A stretch of DNA of 64,000 nucleotides from Ruicaihuangia caeni (GTDB lineage Bacteria > Actinomycetota > Actinomycetes > Actinomycetales > Microbacteriaceae), in the NCBI RefSeq assembly GCF_029952955.1, contig NZ_JASATX010000003.1, forward strand, positions 186,001 through 250,000, read 5' to 3'. How positions within the stretch are numbered: the stretch's first letter is position 1; each line of letters starts with the position of its first letter. The notes below the pieces were generated by a model. That model made no database searches. It was not told the DNA's origin and saw nothing but the letters and a program-made list of their open reading frames with translations. Both the position numbers and the translations under genes were made by a program. Shown here in pieces: positions 56,598 through 64,000 of this stretch.

Positions 56598-57449
56598 TCA
56601 CTTCTCCCCTCTGCGCGCCCAGGCGGCGTATCGCCGGTCGAGCCCTGCCACGATCGCGTTGACGAGCACACCGAGTACGCCCGCAATGACCACCCCGGCG
56701 GTCACGGCCTGCATCCCTTGGGGCTGCATGCTCTGTTGAAGCAGCCAACTGCCCAGCCCCTGGGTGCTGCCACCGATGTACTCGGCGCCGACGCAAAGAA
56801 TCAGAGAGATCGAGACGGTGATGCGTACACCCGTGATGAGCGCGGGAACCGCCGAAGGCCACACGACACGACGGATCACGGTGCTTCGACTCCAGCCGAA
56901 GGACCTACCCGTCGACTTCGCCACACTGTCGGTCTCGTGCACGCCATGGATCACGTTCGTCAGCAGCGGCCAAACGCATCCGAGCGCGACGATGGCGGCT
57001 TTCATCTCGGTTCCCTGCCCAGCGATGAGAACCGCGAGCGGGACGAAAGCGATAGGAGGCAGCGGCCGCAAGAGCTCGACGACGGTAGAGGCGAGCGCGA
57101 AGGCAGCGTTCGAGATGCCGAGGAGCAGTCCAAGCGGCACCGCGATGACGAAGGCGATGCCGAGACCAAGGAACGACACTGCGACGGTGCTGCCGACGTG
57201 ACCGAGGAACACAGGGTCAGCCAGCAGTCCCACCGAGCGAATCAGAGTCTCGCTCGCCCCGGGCAGGTTGTTGCGTGGCAGAAGGCCGAACACAACGACG
57301 ATCTCCCACAGAACCAAGAAACCGAGAGTGCCCAGCGCACCGAAGAGCGCCGTGCGACCCTTGGTTCGTTTTCCTGCACCGGCTTTCGTGAGCGCGCCAG
57401 TCCGCGGCTGCTGCGAGGAAGTTTCTGGGGCTTTCTGCTCGACTGTCAT
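56598..57449 (-). CDS. ABC transporter permease 1
   Basis: Membrane protein of 283 residues with a polar N-terminus and the EAA-type loop (ETDSVAKSTGRSFGWSRSTVIRRVVWPSAVPALITGVRITVS). It is a paralogue of permease 2. Its ATG overlaps the stop of the ACMS decarboxylase gene (ATGA), which couples transport to catabolism. Confidence 0.88.
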   Translation of the reverse strand: MTVEQKAPETSSQQPRTGALTKAGAGKRTKGRTALFGALGTLGFLVLWEIVVVFGLLPRNNLPGASETLIRSVGLLADPVFLGHVGSTVAVSFLGLGIAFVIAVPLGLLLGISNAAFALASTVVELLRPLPPIAFVPLAVLIAGQGTEMKAAIVALGCVWPLLTNVIHGVHETDSVAKSTGRSFGWSRSTVIRRVVWPSAVPALITGVRITVSISLILCVGAEYIGGSTQGLGSWLLQQSMQPQGMQAVTAGVVIAGVLGVLVNAIVAGLDRRYAAWARRGEK

Positions 57450-58531
57450 GACCACCTCGTCAACTCCTCGCCCCCAGGAACCAGCTCGCGGGCGCCATGT
57501 GCTCGCTCGACGTCGTGAGCGAGATCGAGCCCAAGGAATTTAACAGCGTTACGGCTGAGCACCGCCTCGCGCTCCCGCTCAGTGAGGAATTCCGCGGTGC
57601 GGATGAGGCGTCCCGACGGCTGCTCCCCGAGCGGGTACGGGTAGTCGCTGCCCAGCATGATGCGCTCAGCGCCCATGGTGTCGACCAGCAGGCGCAGCGC
57701 GGGTTCGCTGAAGACCACGGAGTCCACGCTGAACCGGTCGAGGTAGTGCGAAGGGGGGTGCTCGGAGGTCGCCACCAAGTCGGGCCGGCCGCGCCAGGCG
57801 TTGTCCATCCGTCCCACCCAGTATGGGAATGAACCTCCGCCGTGCGCGAAGCAGATGCGCAGCGACTCAGGAAGCCGGTCGAACCCGCCGCCCAGCACCA
57901 GCGACAGGATCGACAAGTGCGTCTCTGCCGGCATGCCTACGAGCCACTGCGCCATCCATCGGTTCGTCCGCACGGTGTTCGGCATGTCCCACGGGTGCAC
58001 GAACACCGGCACGTCGCGATCGGCGCAGTGCTGCAGGAACGTGACGATGGCATCATCGTCGAGATCGCGATCGCCGACATGGTTGCCGATCTCCACGCCT
58101 CGGTGCCCATTGTCAATGCACCGGTCCAGTTCACGGCAGGCGGCATCGGTGTCTTGCAGTGGCACCTGTGCGAAAGGGACCAAGCGGTCCCCCGCGGGCT
58201 CACATATCTCGAGCGCCAGATCGTTGAATATCTTCGCCACCCGCGTTGCCTCACCCGCGTCGCGAGCGTACGAGAAGAACAAGGGCGTAGGTGAGACGAC
58301 CTGGATGTCAATGCCATCGGCATCCATCTGCTCCAGTCGCTCGTCGGCATGCCACGCGTTCGCCGAGAGCGGCCGGAACTCGGAGGAACCGACCATGATC
58401 ATGGCTTCGCGCTCGTTCTCGACGCGGAGCCATGGCCACGGCCCGGTTCCCCCGGTGGCCTCCTCGAGATCGGGCCATCCCTTCGGCACGTAGTGCGTAT
58501 GGACGTCGATCGTCGGAGTGGTCGTCTGCAT
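57446..58531 (-). CDS. nbaD: 2-amino-3-carboxymuconate-6-semialdehyde decarboxylase (ACMSD)
   Basis: Amidohydrolase-fold decarboxylase of 361 residues. The zinc His pair is H11/H13 in TIDVHTHYVPKGWPDL; VPVFVHPWDM and MLGSDYPYPLGE supply the distal His and the catalytic Asp. It decarboxylates ACMS, the product of 3-hydroxyanthranilate ring cleavage, to 2-aminomuconic semialdehyde. Adjacent to the dioxygenase gene with a 20-bp gap. The longer frame upstream overlaps that gene and is rejected. Confidence 0.9.
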   Translation of the reverse strand: MQTTTPTIDVHTHYVPKGWPDLEEATGGTGPWPWLRVENEREAMIMVGSSEFRPLSANAWHADERLEQMDADGIDIQVVSPTPLFFSYARDAGEATRVAKIFNDLALEICEPAGDRLVPFAQVPLQDTDAACRELDRCIDNGHRGVEIGNHVGDRDLDDDAIVTFLQHCADRDVPVFVHPWDMPNTVRTNRWMAQWLVGMPAETHLSILSLVLGGGFDRLPESLRICFAHGGGSFPYWVGRMDNAWRGRPDLVATSEHPPSHYLDRFSVDSVVFSEPALRLLVDTMGAERIMLGSDYPYPLGEQPSGRLIRTAEFLTEREREAVLSRNAVKFLGLDLAHDVERAHGARELVPGGEELTRWS

Positions 58532-58551
58532 GAGGGTTCTCGAACTCCCGC

Positions 58552-59103
58552 TCAGCCGCGACCGGGGTGCACGGTGCCGCAATCGCTGCAGGTGCGACCG
58601 GCATCGTCGCGTGCGTAGAACTCTTCGAAGACCGGCGGCAGGTCCTGCACGATGTCGCGCACCTGCAGCTCGACCTCGTGCACGAGGTTGCTGCAGTTCT
58701 GGCAGTACCACTGGAACTTCTCGAGGGTGCCCTCTTCGCGGATCTTCTCGATCACGATTCCAATCGAGCCGGCTTCGGGGCGCTGCGGCGAGTGAGGGAT
58801 GTACCCCGGGAGCAGCCACATCTCACCCTCGCGGATGTCGATACGACGCACGCCTTCCTCAGTCATGATGTTGACGTGCATGTTGCCGCGCACCTGGTAG
58901 AAGTACTCCTCGTACGGGTCGACGTGGAAGTCGGTGCGCTGGTTGGGTCCGCCGACCACCTGGACGATGAAGTCCTTGGCGACTGGCCACATGGCCTTGT
59001 TGTTCACCGGCGGCTTGAGGGAGCCCTCGTTCTCGGAGAGCCACTGCTCGAAGTTGTACTTCTCGGGCACGCTGGTTGCGAGCCTCTCGGGAACGGTCGT
59101 CAT
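58552..59103 (-). CDS. nbaC: 3-hydroxyanthranilate 3,4-dioxygenase
   Basis: Cupin extradiol dioxygenase of 183 residues. Fe ligands are H60, E66 and H104, and substrate residues R56, R108 and E119; each is offset by nine from the well-studied Cupriavidus enzyme, so the core aligns without gaps. The C-terminal rubredoxin-like iron site is also present (CQNC at 134-137, CSDC at 172-175). It opens the ring of 3-hydroxyanthranilate to ACMS. The ATG overlaps the RidA stop by 4 bp. Confidence 0.95.
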   Translation of the reverse strand: MTTVPERLATSVPEKYNFEQWLSENEGSLKPPVNNKAMWPVAKDFIVQVVGGPNQRTDFHVDPYEEYFYQVRGNMHVNIMTEEGVRRIDIREGEMWLLPGYIPHSPQRPEAGSIGIVIEKIREEGTLEKFQWYCQNCSNLVHEVELQVRDIVQDLPPVFEEFYARDDAGRTCSDCGTVHPGRG

Positions 59104-59531
59104 TGATCTTCTCCATTCGATCGGGGCCTGTAGGCCACTGCTTGGATTTCGATGAGCAGATGGGGATGCGGTAGTTGATGCACCGCGACCGTGGTCCGCG
59201 TGGGACCGGTCTCGTCGAAGAGCTCGGCGTAGACCTCGTTGTAGCCGCCGAAGTCGTTCATGTTCACGAGGTAGGCCGTGACCTGCACCAGGTCATCGAG
59301 CGATGCGCCCACCGTGCCGAGGATCTCGCCGATGTTCTCGATGACCGCCCGAGTCTGCGCGCGGATGTCGAGATCGGTGGTGCCGAGCTCGTCGACCGAG
59401 ACGCCGACAAAGGTGTTGTCGGGCCGCCGGCTGCTAGTGCCTGAGACGTAGATGAAGTCGCCCGCCACCTTCACGTGAGGAAAGCGCCCACGTGGTTTGG
59501 CGAGGTGCTCGATCACACTTGCGCCAGTCAT
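59100..59531 (-). CDS. RidA-family 2-aminomuconate deaminase
   Basis: RidA/YjgF-fold protein of 143 residues ([84 protein letters not shown]). Its place in the operon fits the AmnD/NbaF step, deamination of 2-aminomuconate to 4-oxalocrotonate with release of ammonia. It overlaps genes on both sides by 4 bp. Confidence 0.88.
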   Translation of the reverse strand: MTGASVIEHLAKPRGRFPHVKVAGDFIYVSGTSSRRPDNTFVGVSVDELGTTDLDIRAQTRAVIENIGEILGTVGASLDDLVQVTAYLVNMNDFGGYNEVYAELFDETGPTRTTVAVHQLPHPHLLIEIQAVAYRPRSNGEDQ

Positions 59532-60337
59532 TCGGCGGCTCCTTCCGCTTCGTTCCCCTGAATGCAGAGTTCGACCTGGCCGAGTTCGGCGATGAGCGCC
59601 GTGATACGGGATGCCGTGGAAGCCGCCACCGCGGCAGTCGCCGCTCCCGCGAGCACCACTGATCCGGCGGGCAGCGAGTACCTGGCAGTAGTCAGCATGC
59701 CCGCGAGCCGTTCCAGCGCTCGCACCGGGTGACCCAGGATGTCAGAAGTGCTGCCGGTCTCGACAATGCGCCCATCGGCGAACAACGAGACGGCGAGGCC
59801 GTCAATGTCGCGCCGGAAGCGCTTCCAATCCCCGAGCACGTAGCACGCGGCGGACGTGTTGTCGGCCACGACATCGCTCAGGCTGAATCTGAAATCGCGA
59901 TACCTGGAATCGATGACTTCGAGGGCAGGAGCGATCGCGTCTACGCTGGCGACGAGTTCGCGCGCGGTGGTGCCGGGCGCGACATCACGCGAGAGGCGGA
60001 AGGCCACCTCTGGCTCGACCCGGGGATGCACGAATCCTGTCAATTGAAGGCTCTCTCCCGAACGCAGGTGCATCTCGTCGGTGAGAAAGCCGACGATGAT
60101 CTCGTCCACTCCCATCTGCGCCATCTTGGCTTCGCTCGTGAAGCCCAGCTTCGCCCCGGTCAACTGCTCGCCGCGCTGCTGCCGTAGCCGAAGCAGACGC
60201 GCCTGCACCTGGTACGCCGCGTCGAGCGACAGTGCCTCGCCGAACTGCTCGATGGGCTCGCCCGTACGCTGTGCTGCGTCGATCTGCGCAGCGATCTCGT
60301 CGATGGAAGAGGCGACCGTCTCCACGTGGGTCGTCAT
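59528..60337 (-). CDS. 4-oxalocrotonate decarboxylase / 2-oxopentenoate hydratase family
   Basis: Enzyme of 269 residues of the fumarylacetoacetase-like hydratase/decarboxylase family: [56 protein letters not shown]. In the aminomuconate pathway the next reaction is decarboxylation of 4-oxalocrotonate, so that is the preferred role; a hydratase function is possible. The paralogue at 28417 could supply the hydratase. Overlaps both neighbours by 4 bp. Confidence 0.85.
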   Translation of the reverse strand: MTTHVETVASSIDEIAAQIDAAQRTGEPIEQFGEALSLDAAYQVQARLLRLRQQRGEQLTGAKLGFTSEAKMAQMGVDEIIVGFLTDEMHLRSGESLQLTGFVHPRVEPEVAFRLSRDVAPGTTARELVASVDAIAPALEVIDSRYRDFRFSLSDVVADNTSAACYVLGDWKRFRRDIDGLAVSLFADGRIVETGSTSDILGHPVRALERLAGMLTTARYSLPAGSVVLAGAATAAVAASTASRITALIAELGQVELCIQGNEAEGAAE

Positions 60338-61845
60338 GCCTGCCTCCCATCGCTCGGTGTGGCGTCACTCAGCGTCACGCAGACGTTGGTCGGCTCCGTG
60401 TAGAAGGCGAGTGAGTGCATGCCCCCCTCGCGTCCGATTCCCGACAGGCCGGCTCCGCCGAACGGCGAGCGCAGGTCGCGCATGAACCAGTTGTTGACCC
60501 ACGAGATGCCGACCCGCATGCTGCCCGCGACCCGGTGACCGCGCTCGAGATCGTTGGTCCACACGGATGCCGCGAGGCCGTACTTCGTGTCATTGGCGAG
60601 TCCGATTGCCTCCTCTTCGGTATCGAAGGGGATGAGGCCAGCAACCGGGCCGAAGACCTCTTCACGCATGACTCGCGCGTTGTGCGCCAGGCCGGTCCAG
60701 AGCGTGGGTTCGATCCACGCACCGCCTGACAAGTCTGAGCCGAGGTCGGGGATGCCGCCGCCGGTGACGACCCGCGCGCCCTCGTCGCGCGCGAGTTCGA
60801 GGTACGAGAGCACCTTCTGGCGGTGCGCGGTCGAGATCAGCGGCCCCGTCGTCGTCGCCTCGTCCTCAGGCCGGCCGAGACGAAGCGCCTCGGCGCTGTC
60901 GACGAGGCGAGCGACGACTTCGTCGAAGATCGGCCGCTGGATGTAGACCCGCTCTGTGCACAGGCACACCTGACCCGTGTTGGTGAAGATGGAGCGGGTG
61001 AGCCCATCGACCGCGCGATCGATGTCAACATCGTCGAACACCAGGGCTGCGTTCTTGCCCCCGAGTTCGAACGAGACCGGGCGCACATAGGGCGCAGCAG
61101 CGCGCATGATCGTCGATCCGGTCGATGACTCTCCGGTAAATGTGATGCCATCGAGGTCGGGGTGGGTCGTGATGAACTCGCCCGCCGAATCAGGGCCGAA
61201 GCCGTGCACAAGGTTGAACACGCCTTCTGGCACACCAGCTTCGGCCATGATCTCGGCGAGCACCGTCGCAGACGACGGCGTCTCCTCAGACGGCTTCACG
61301 ACCACTGCGTTGCCGCACGCGAGCGCGGGTGCGACCTTCCAGGTGAGCAGCAGCAGGGGCAAGTTCCAGGGCACGATCACGCCGACAATTCCGACCGGCT
61401 TCCGCAGCGCGTAGTTCAGGGCCCGGCGTCCATCGGGCATCTCTGTCAGGTACGAGTCGATACCGGCCGATGCCATCATGTCGGCGAACGCGCGGAAGTT
61501 GGCTGCGGCACGGGCGATGTCCAGGCCCCGCGCGAGGTGCAGCGGCTTGCCGGTGTCGCTGACCTCAGCGGCGAGCAAGTCGTCGAAGCGCGCGTCGATG
61601 CGGTCGGCGATCCGCCGCAGCAGCGCCGCCCGCTCTCCTGCACCAGTGCGGCCCCATGGGCCCTCGAGCGCGGTGCGCGCGGAGCGCATCGCACTGTCGA
61701 CGGTGTTGCGATCGGCCTCGGCGACCATCGCGACCAGGGCGCCGTCGACCGGGCTGCGCTTCTCGAACGCGCGATCGGCCTCGACGAACCGGCCGCCGAC
61801 GAAGTTGCGCAGCGTGATCGCACTCAGTGTCGTAGTGGCTGTCAT
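60334..61845 (-). CDS. nbaE: 2-aminomuconic / 2-hydroxymuconic semialdehyde dehydrogenase
   Basis: ALDH of 503 residues with VIVPWNLPLLLLTWKVAPALACGN, catalytic Glu in FELGGKNAALVF and catalytic Cys in TGQVCLCTERVY. The C-terminal NWFMRDLRSPFGGAGLSGIGREGG and FYTEPTNVC are the hallmark of the muconic semialdehyde group. It oxidises aminomuconic semialdehyde to 2-aminomuconate with NAD. First gene of the long minus-strand operon, divergent from lysR. Only a weak Shine-Dalgarno (GAGAG) precedes the ATG. Confidence 0.9.
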   Translation of the reverse strand: MTATTTLSAITLRNFVGGRFVEADRAFEKRSPVDGALVAMVAEADRNTVDSAMRSARTALEGPWGRTGAGERAALLRRIADRIDARFDDLLAAEVSDTGKPLHLARGLDIARAAANFRAFADMMASAGIDSYLTEMPDGRRALNYALRKPVGIVGVIVPWNLPLLLLTWKVAPALACGNAVVVKPSEETPSSATVLAEIMAEAGVPEGVFNLVHGFGPDSAGEFITTHPDLDGITFTGESSTGSTIMRAAAPYVRPVSFELGGKNAALVFDDVDIDRAVDGLTRSIFTNTGQVCLCTERVYIQRPIFDEVVARLVDSAEALRLGRPEDEATTTGPLISTAHRQKVLSYLELARDEGARVVTGGGIPDLGSDLSGGAWIEPTLWTGLAHNARVMREEVFGPVAGLIPFDTEEEAIGLANDTKYGLAASVWTNDLERGHRVAGSMRVGISWVNNWFMRDLRSPFGGAGLSGIGREGGMHSLAFYTEPTNVCVTLSDATPSDGRQA

Positions 61846-62022
61846 GGGGTGCTCTCTGGCTCATGCCGTGCCACCTCGATACGCGAGTTCGCTCATCGTT
61901 GAGTGGCGGTCGATCCAACACCGCAGTTGTGCGGATGGCTCCTAGTGTTCGCGACTCGAAGCCATGCTGTCGAATGCCTTTACCCACACGCGCCATGTCT
62001 GTTTGGGCATAGCATGCCGGTT
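61846..62022. promoter_or_regulatory. Divergent control region with LysR box candidate
   Basis: This 177-bp region separates the aminomuconate operon and the lysR gene. The palindrome GGCAT-AGC-ATGCC at 62006-62018 overlaps the candidate lysR -10 box TAGCAT (62010-62015) and so could mediate autoregulation. No clear -35/-10 pair for the operon was found. Confidence 0.5.
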
Positions 62023-62994
62023 ATGGACACCCGAGCCCTGCTGAACGGCCAGCTCAAGCTGCGCCACTTCGTCCTGGCCCTCACCATCGCCGAACACGGC
62101 AGCATCGTGAGGGCAGCTGAGCATCTCTTCGTCACCCAGCCAGTGATCAGCCGGGCCCTGCGCGAGCTCGAGCAGCTGCTCGGAGTTCCCCTCTTCGAGC
62201 GCGGCGCACGAGGCGTGAGCCCAACGGTCTTCGCCGAGGTATTCCTCGAGCACGCTCGCGCCATCGTCGGTCACGTGCAGCAGGCCAAGGAGCACATCGA
62301 CGAACTCGCCGACGCGACCCGGGGCGAGGTGACCGTCGGAACGTATGTGGCGGGCGGAAACCTACTGCTGCCCAGGGCGATTGCGTGGCTCAAGCGCGAG
62401 CGTCCCCACCTGGTCGTGCGGGTACGCGAAGCGACGCCCGATCGCCTTCGCAGCAGCCTGGTGTCTGGCGATGTCGACCTCGTCGTGGGCCGGCTCACGC
62501 CACAACGTGGCGACACTCCACTGAGGCAGATCGCCCTGTACCACGAGCCCTTCCGCATCGTCGCGCGCGCAGGCCACCCGCTTTTCCAGCAGGGACGGCC
62601 GGAACTCGCTACGCTGCGCGAGCACCCGTGGGTACTGCCGGTGGGCCAGACCGCGTTGCGCGGTGAGTTTCTCGAAGCGTTCGCTCGGGAGCGGATCGCA
62701 CCGCCCGTGGAGCAGGTCGAGTGCTCGTCGCCGATGACGATTCGCACAATGGTCGCGGAGACTGATTTCCTCGCGATCGTCCCGCACACCGTGGCGAGTT
62801 CGGACCCATTGTTGCGCATGGTCGACCTCCCACTCGAAGCGGTAGGCCAGACCGTCGGGGTGACGATGCTCGACGACCGCACGGCGACACCGAGCACCGC
62901 CTTCATGCTGAGTGCGCTCGAGCAGGCGGCCGCCGGCATCCGCGATTCGCTGCGTGACTCGACACCGTTCGCTAACGCTGGCGCAACCCCATAA
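62023..62994 (+). CDS. LysR-family regulator of the aminomuconate operon
   Basis: Regulator of 323 residues: winged helix LRHFVLALTIAEHGSIVRAAEHLFVTQPVISRALRELEQLLGVPLFERG and a periplasmic-binding-like effector domain (EVTVGTYVAGGNLLLPRAIAWLKRERPHLVVRVREA; DVDLVVGRL). ATG 62023 is chosen since TAGCAT ends 7 nt upstream; ATG 62014 overlaps that box. Position divergent to the catabolic operon predicts activation by a pathway metabolite. Confidence 0.88.
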   Translation: MDTRALLNGQLKLRHFVLALTIAEHGSIVRAAEHLFVTQPVISRALRELEQLLGVPLFERGARGVSPTVFAEVFLEHARAIVGHVQQAKEHIDELADATRGEVTVGTYVAGGNLLLPRAIAWLKRERPHLVVRVREATPDRLRSSLVSGDVDLVVGRLTPQRGDTPLRQIALYHEPFRIVARAGHPLFQQGRPELATLREHPWVLPVGQTALRGEFLEAFARERIAPPVEQVECSSPMTIRTMVAETDFLAIVPHTVASSDPLLRMVDLPLEAVGQTVGVTMLDDRTATPSTAFMLSALEQAAAGIRDSLRDSTPFANAGATP

Positions 62995-63147
62995 CGGCGC
63001 CGTTGCCCAGGCAACACAGCCATGCCCTGACGGTGCGCGCGCAAGAATTTAGGCATTAGCGAGAACCGGCGCCAACGGGCAGCATGCTTGGGGCACCTGC
63101 GTATCTCGCGCGTGCCCCCGCCAGTCATGACGATGGAGTCCAGTTCT

Positions 63148-64000
63148 ATGCGCGTTTTCGAGAAGGTCGCCGACACCCTGGTCGAGCTTGGAGTGACCAC
63201 TGTGTTCGGGGTGATCGGCAGCGGCAATTACGAGGTGACCCGCGCGTTGATCGAGCGCGGCGCGCGGTACGTCGCTGCCCGACACGAGGGGGGTGCCGCT
63301 TCCATGGCCGATGCCTTCGCCAGGCTCGGCGACTCGGTGCCGGCGATCTCGCTGCATCAGGGATGCGGCCTCACCAATGCCATCACGGGCATGACCGAGG
63401 CCGCGAAGTCGGGATCGCCGATGATCGTGCTGACCGCCGAGGTCGCCGCCTCGGCCATCCACTCGAACTTCAAGATCGAGCAGGACCGACTGGTCGAATC
63501 GATCGGGGCTGTGAGTCTGCGCATCACTCGAGAGAGCGCGGCGCGCGACATAGAGCTCGCGTACCGCACTGCCGTGACCCGGCGTGTTCCTGTGGTGGTG
63601 AACCTTCCTCTCGACGTGCAGGCCGCGGAATCCACGGAACAGCACTCGCCTTCGTTGCCCGCGCTCCCGGACGCCCCTGCACCCGCGGCCGCAGACGTGA
63701 CTCGCATCGCTGACTTGATCCAGGCAGCGGAACGCCCGGTGATCGTGGCCGGTCGGGGTGCGCGGGGGGCCGGCCCTGAGCTGCGCGAACTGGCCGAAGC
63801 GGCGGGCGCGCTCGTCGCTACGTCGGCGGTGGCCCGCGGGCTGTTCAACGGCGATCCTTTCTCGCTGGACATCTCAGGCGGTTTCAGCACACCGCTGGCC
63901 GCGCGCTCTATCCAGGAAGCCGACTTGATTCTCTCGTTCGGTTCGGCGCTGAACATGTGGACCATGCGGCACGGCACGCTCATCGGAGAGCACGCCAAGG
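63148..64000 (+). CDS. Thiamine-pyrophosphate enzyme, N-terminal part (window edge)
   Basis: Open to the end of the window, 284 codons visible, so the C-terminal TPP domain is missing only because the window stops. The Pyr domain is clear (MRVFEKVADTLVELGVTTVFG; AARHEGGAASMADAFAR with the catalytic Glu), and a middle domain begins at about 190 (RIADLIQAAERPVIVAGRGARGAG). It belongs to the acetolactate synthase / benzoylformate decarboxylase / oxalyl-CoA decarboxylase superfamily. GGAG 8 nt before ATG 63148 favours that start over in-frame ATGs at 63127 and 63133. Possibly part of the same regulon as the LysR gene before it. Confidence 0.8.
   Translation, partial: MRVFEKVADTLVELGVTTVFGVIGSGNYEVTRALIERGARYVAARHEGGAASMADAFARLGDSVPAISLHQGCGLTNAITGMTEAAKSGSPMIVLTAEVAASAIHSNFKIEQDRLVESIGAVSLRITRESAARDIELAYRTAVTRRVPVVVNLPLDVQAAESTEQHSPSLPALPDAPAPAAADVTRIADLIQAAERPVIVAGRGARGAGPELRELAEAAGALVATSAVARGLFNGDPFSLDISGGFSTPLAARSIQEADLILSFGSALNMWTMRHGTLIGEHAK

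Overview
The window reads as chromosome of a high-GC Gram-positive actinobacterium, most likely a member of the Microbacteriaceae. This rests on uniformly GC-rich codons, HspR with HAIR operators, a dnaK-grpE-dnaJ-hspR operon, an F420-type LLM oxidoreductase, and many genes whose start codon lies 6-9 nt after a TAnnnT box, as expected for leaderless mRNAs. The family assignment is inference; no rRNA, tRNA, CRISPR array, insertion sequence or prophage was found.

Layout. 0-15 kb is general metabolism: dimethylargininase with a divergent Lrp regulator, a 2-oxoglutarate/Fe(II) oxygenase, a GntR regulator, a large PutA, a 0.9-kb gene-free repeat block (three copies of a palindromic element plus a 16-bp tandem repeat), a MarR/FMN-reductase divergent pair, a phytoene-desaturase-like flavoprotein, an SRPBCC/DUF1801 pair, an AlkA-like glycosylase, TrhO and 6-phosphofructokinase. 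15-22 kb is a surface module: a 1459-residue secreted beta-helix/Ig-repeat protein with a sortase-like tail faces a Tat-exported small protein and three tandem tail-collar proteins; panD follows.

22-34 kb is catabolic. A 2-keto-3-deoxygluconate kinase / IclR / KDPG aldolase operon is followed by an aldo-keto reductase. Next to it lies an unusual operon joining a sugar-type Gfo/Idh dehydrogenase and TIM-barrel isomerase to an extradiol dioxygenase, a 2-oxopentenoate hydratase and a CMD-like protein. It is flanked by a second IclR regulator, an orphan TRAP binding protein and a second Gfo/Idh enzyme. Two near-identical 18-bp motifs bracket the second IclR gene.

34-49 kb is housekeeping and stress: a ClpB without its N-terminal domain, an LLM oxidoreductase, a histidine kinase / response regulator / DUF4097 operon, a YbaK deacylase, an RsmC/RlmG-like methyltransferase, two MFS transporters and the HspR-controlled DnaK operon.

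49-64 kb is one long minus-strand operon, apparently controlled by a divergent LysR protein. It encodes the 3-hydroxyanthranilate meta-cleavage route (3-hydroxyanthranilate dioxygenase, ACMS decarboxylase, aminomuconic semialdehyde dehydrogenase, RidA-type deaminase, oxalocrotonate decarboxylase). It continues through an NMT1-type ABC importer into a module not expected for that route: a thiolase-fold protein lacking its catalytic Cys and His, its DUF35 partner, a CoA ligase, and a fusion of an Asp/Glu-racemase-fold domain (without catalytic cysteines) to an Ohr-type peroxidase domain. This operon and the sugar/aromatic hybrid operon at 26-34 kb are the best candidates for undescribed biology.
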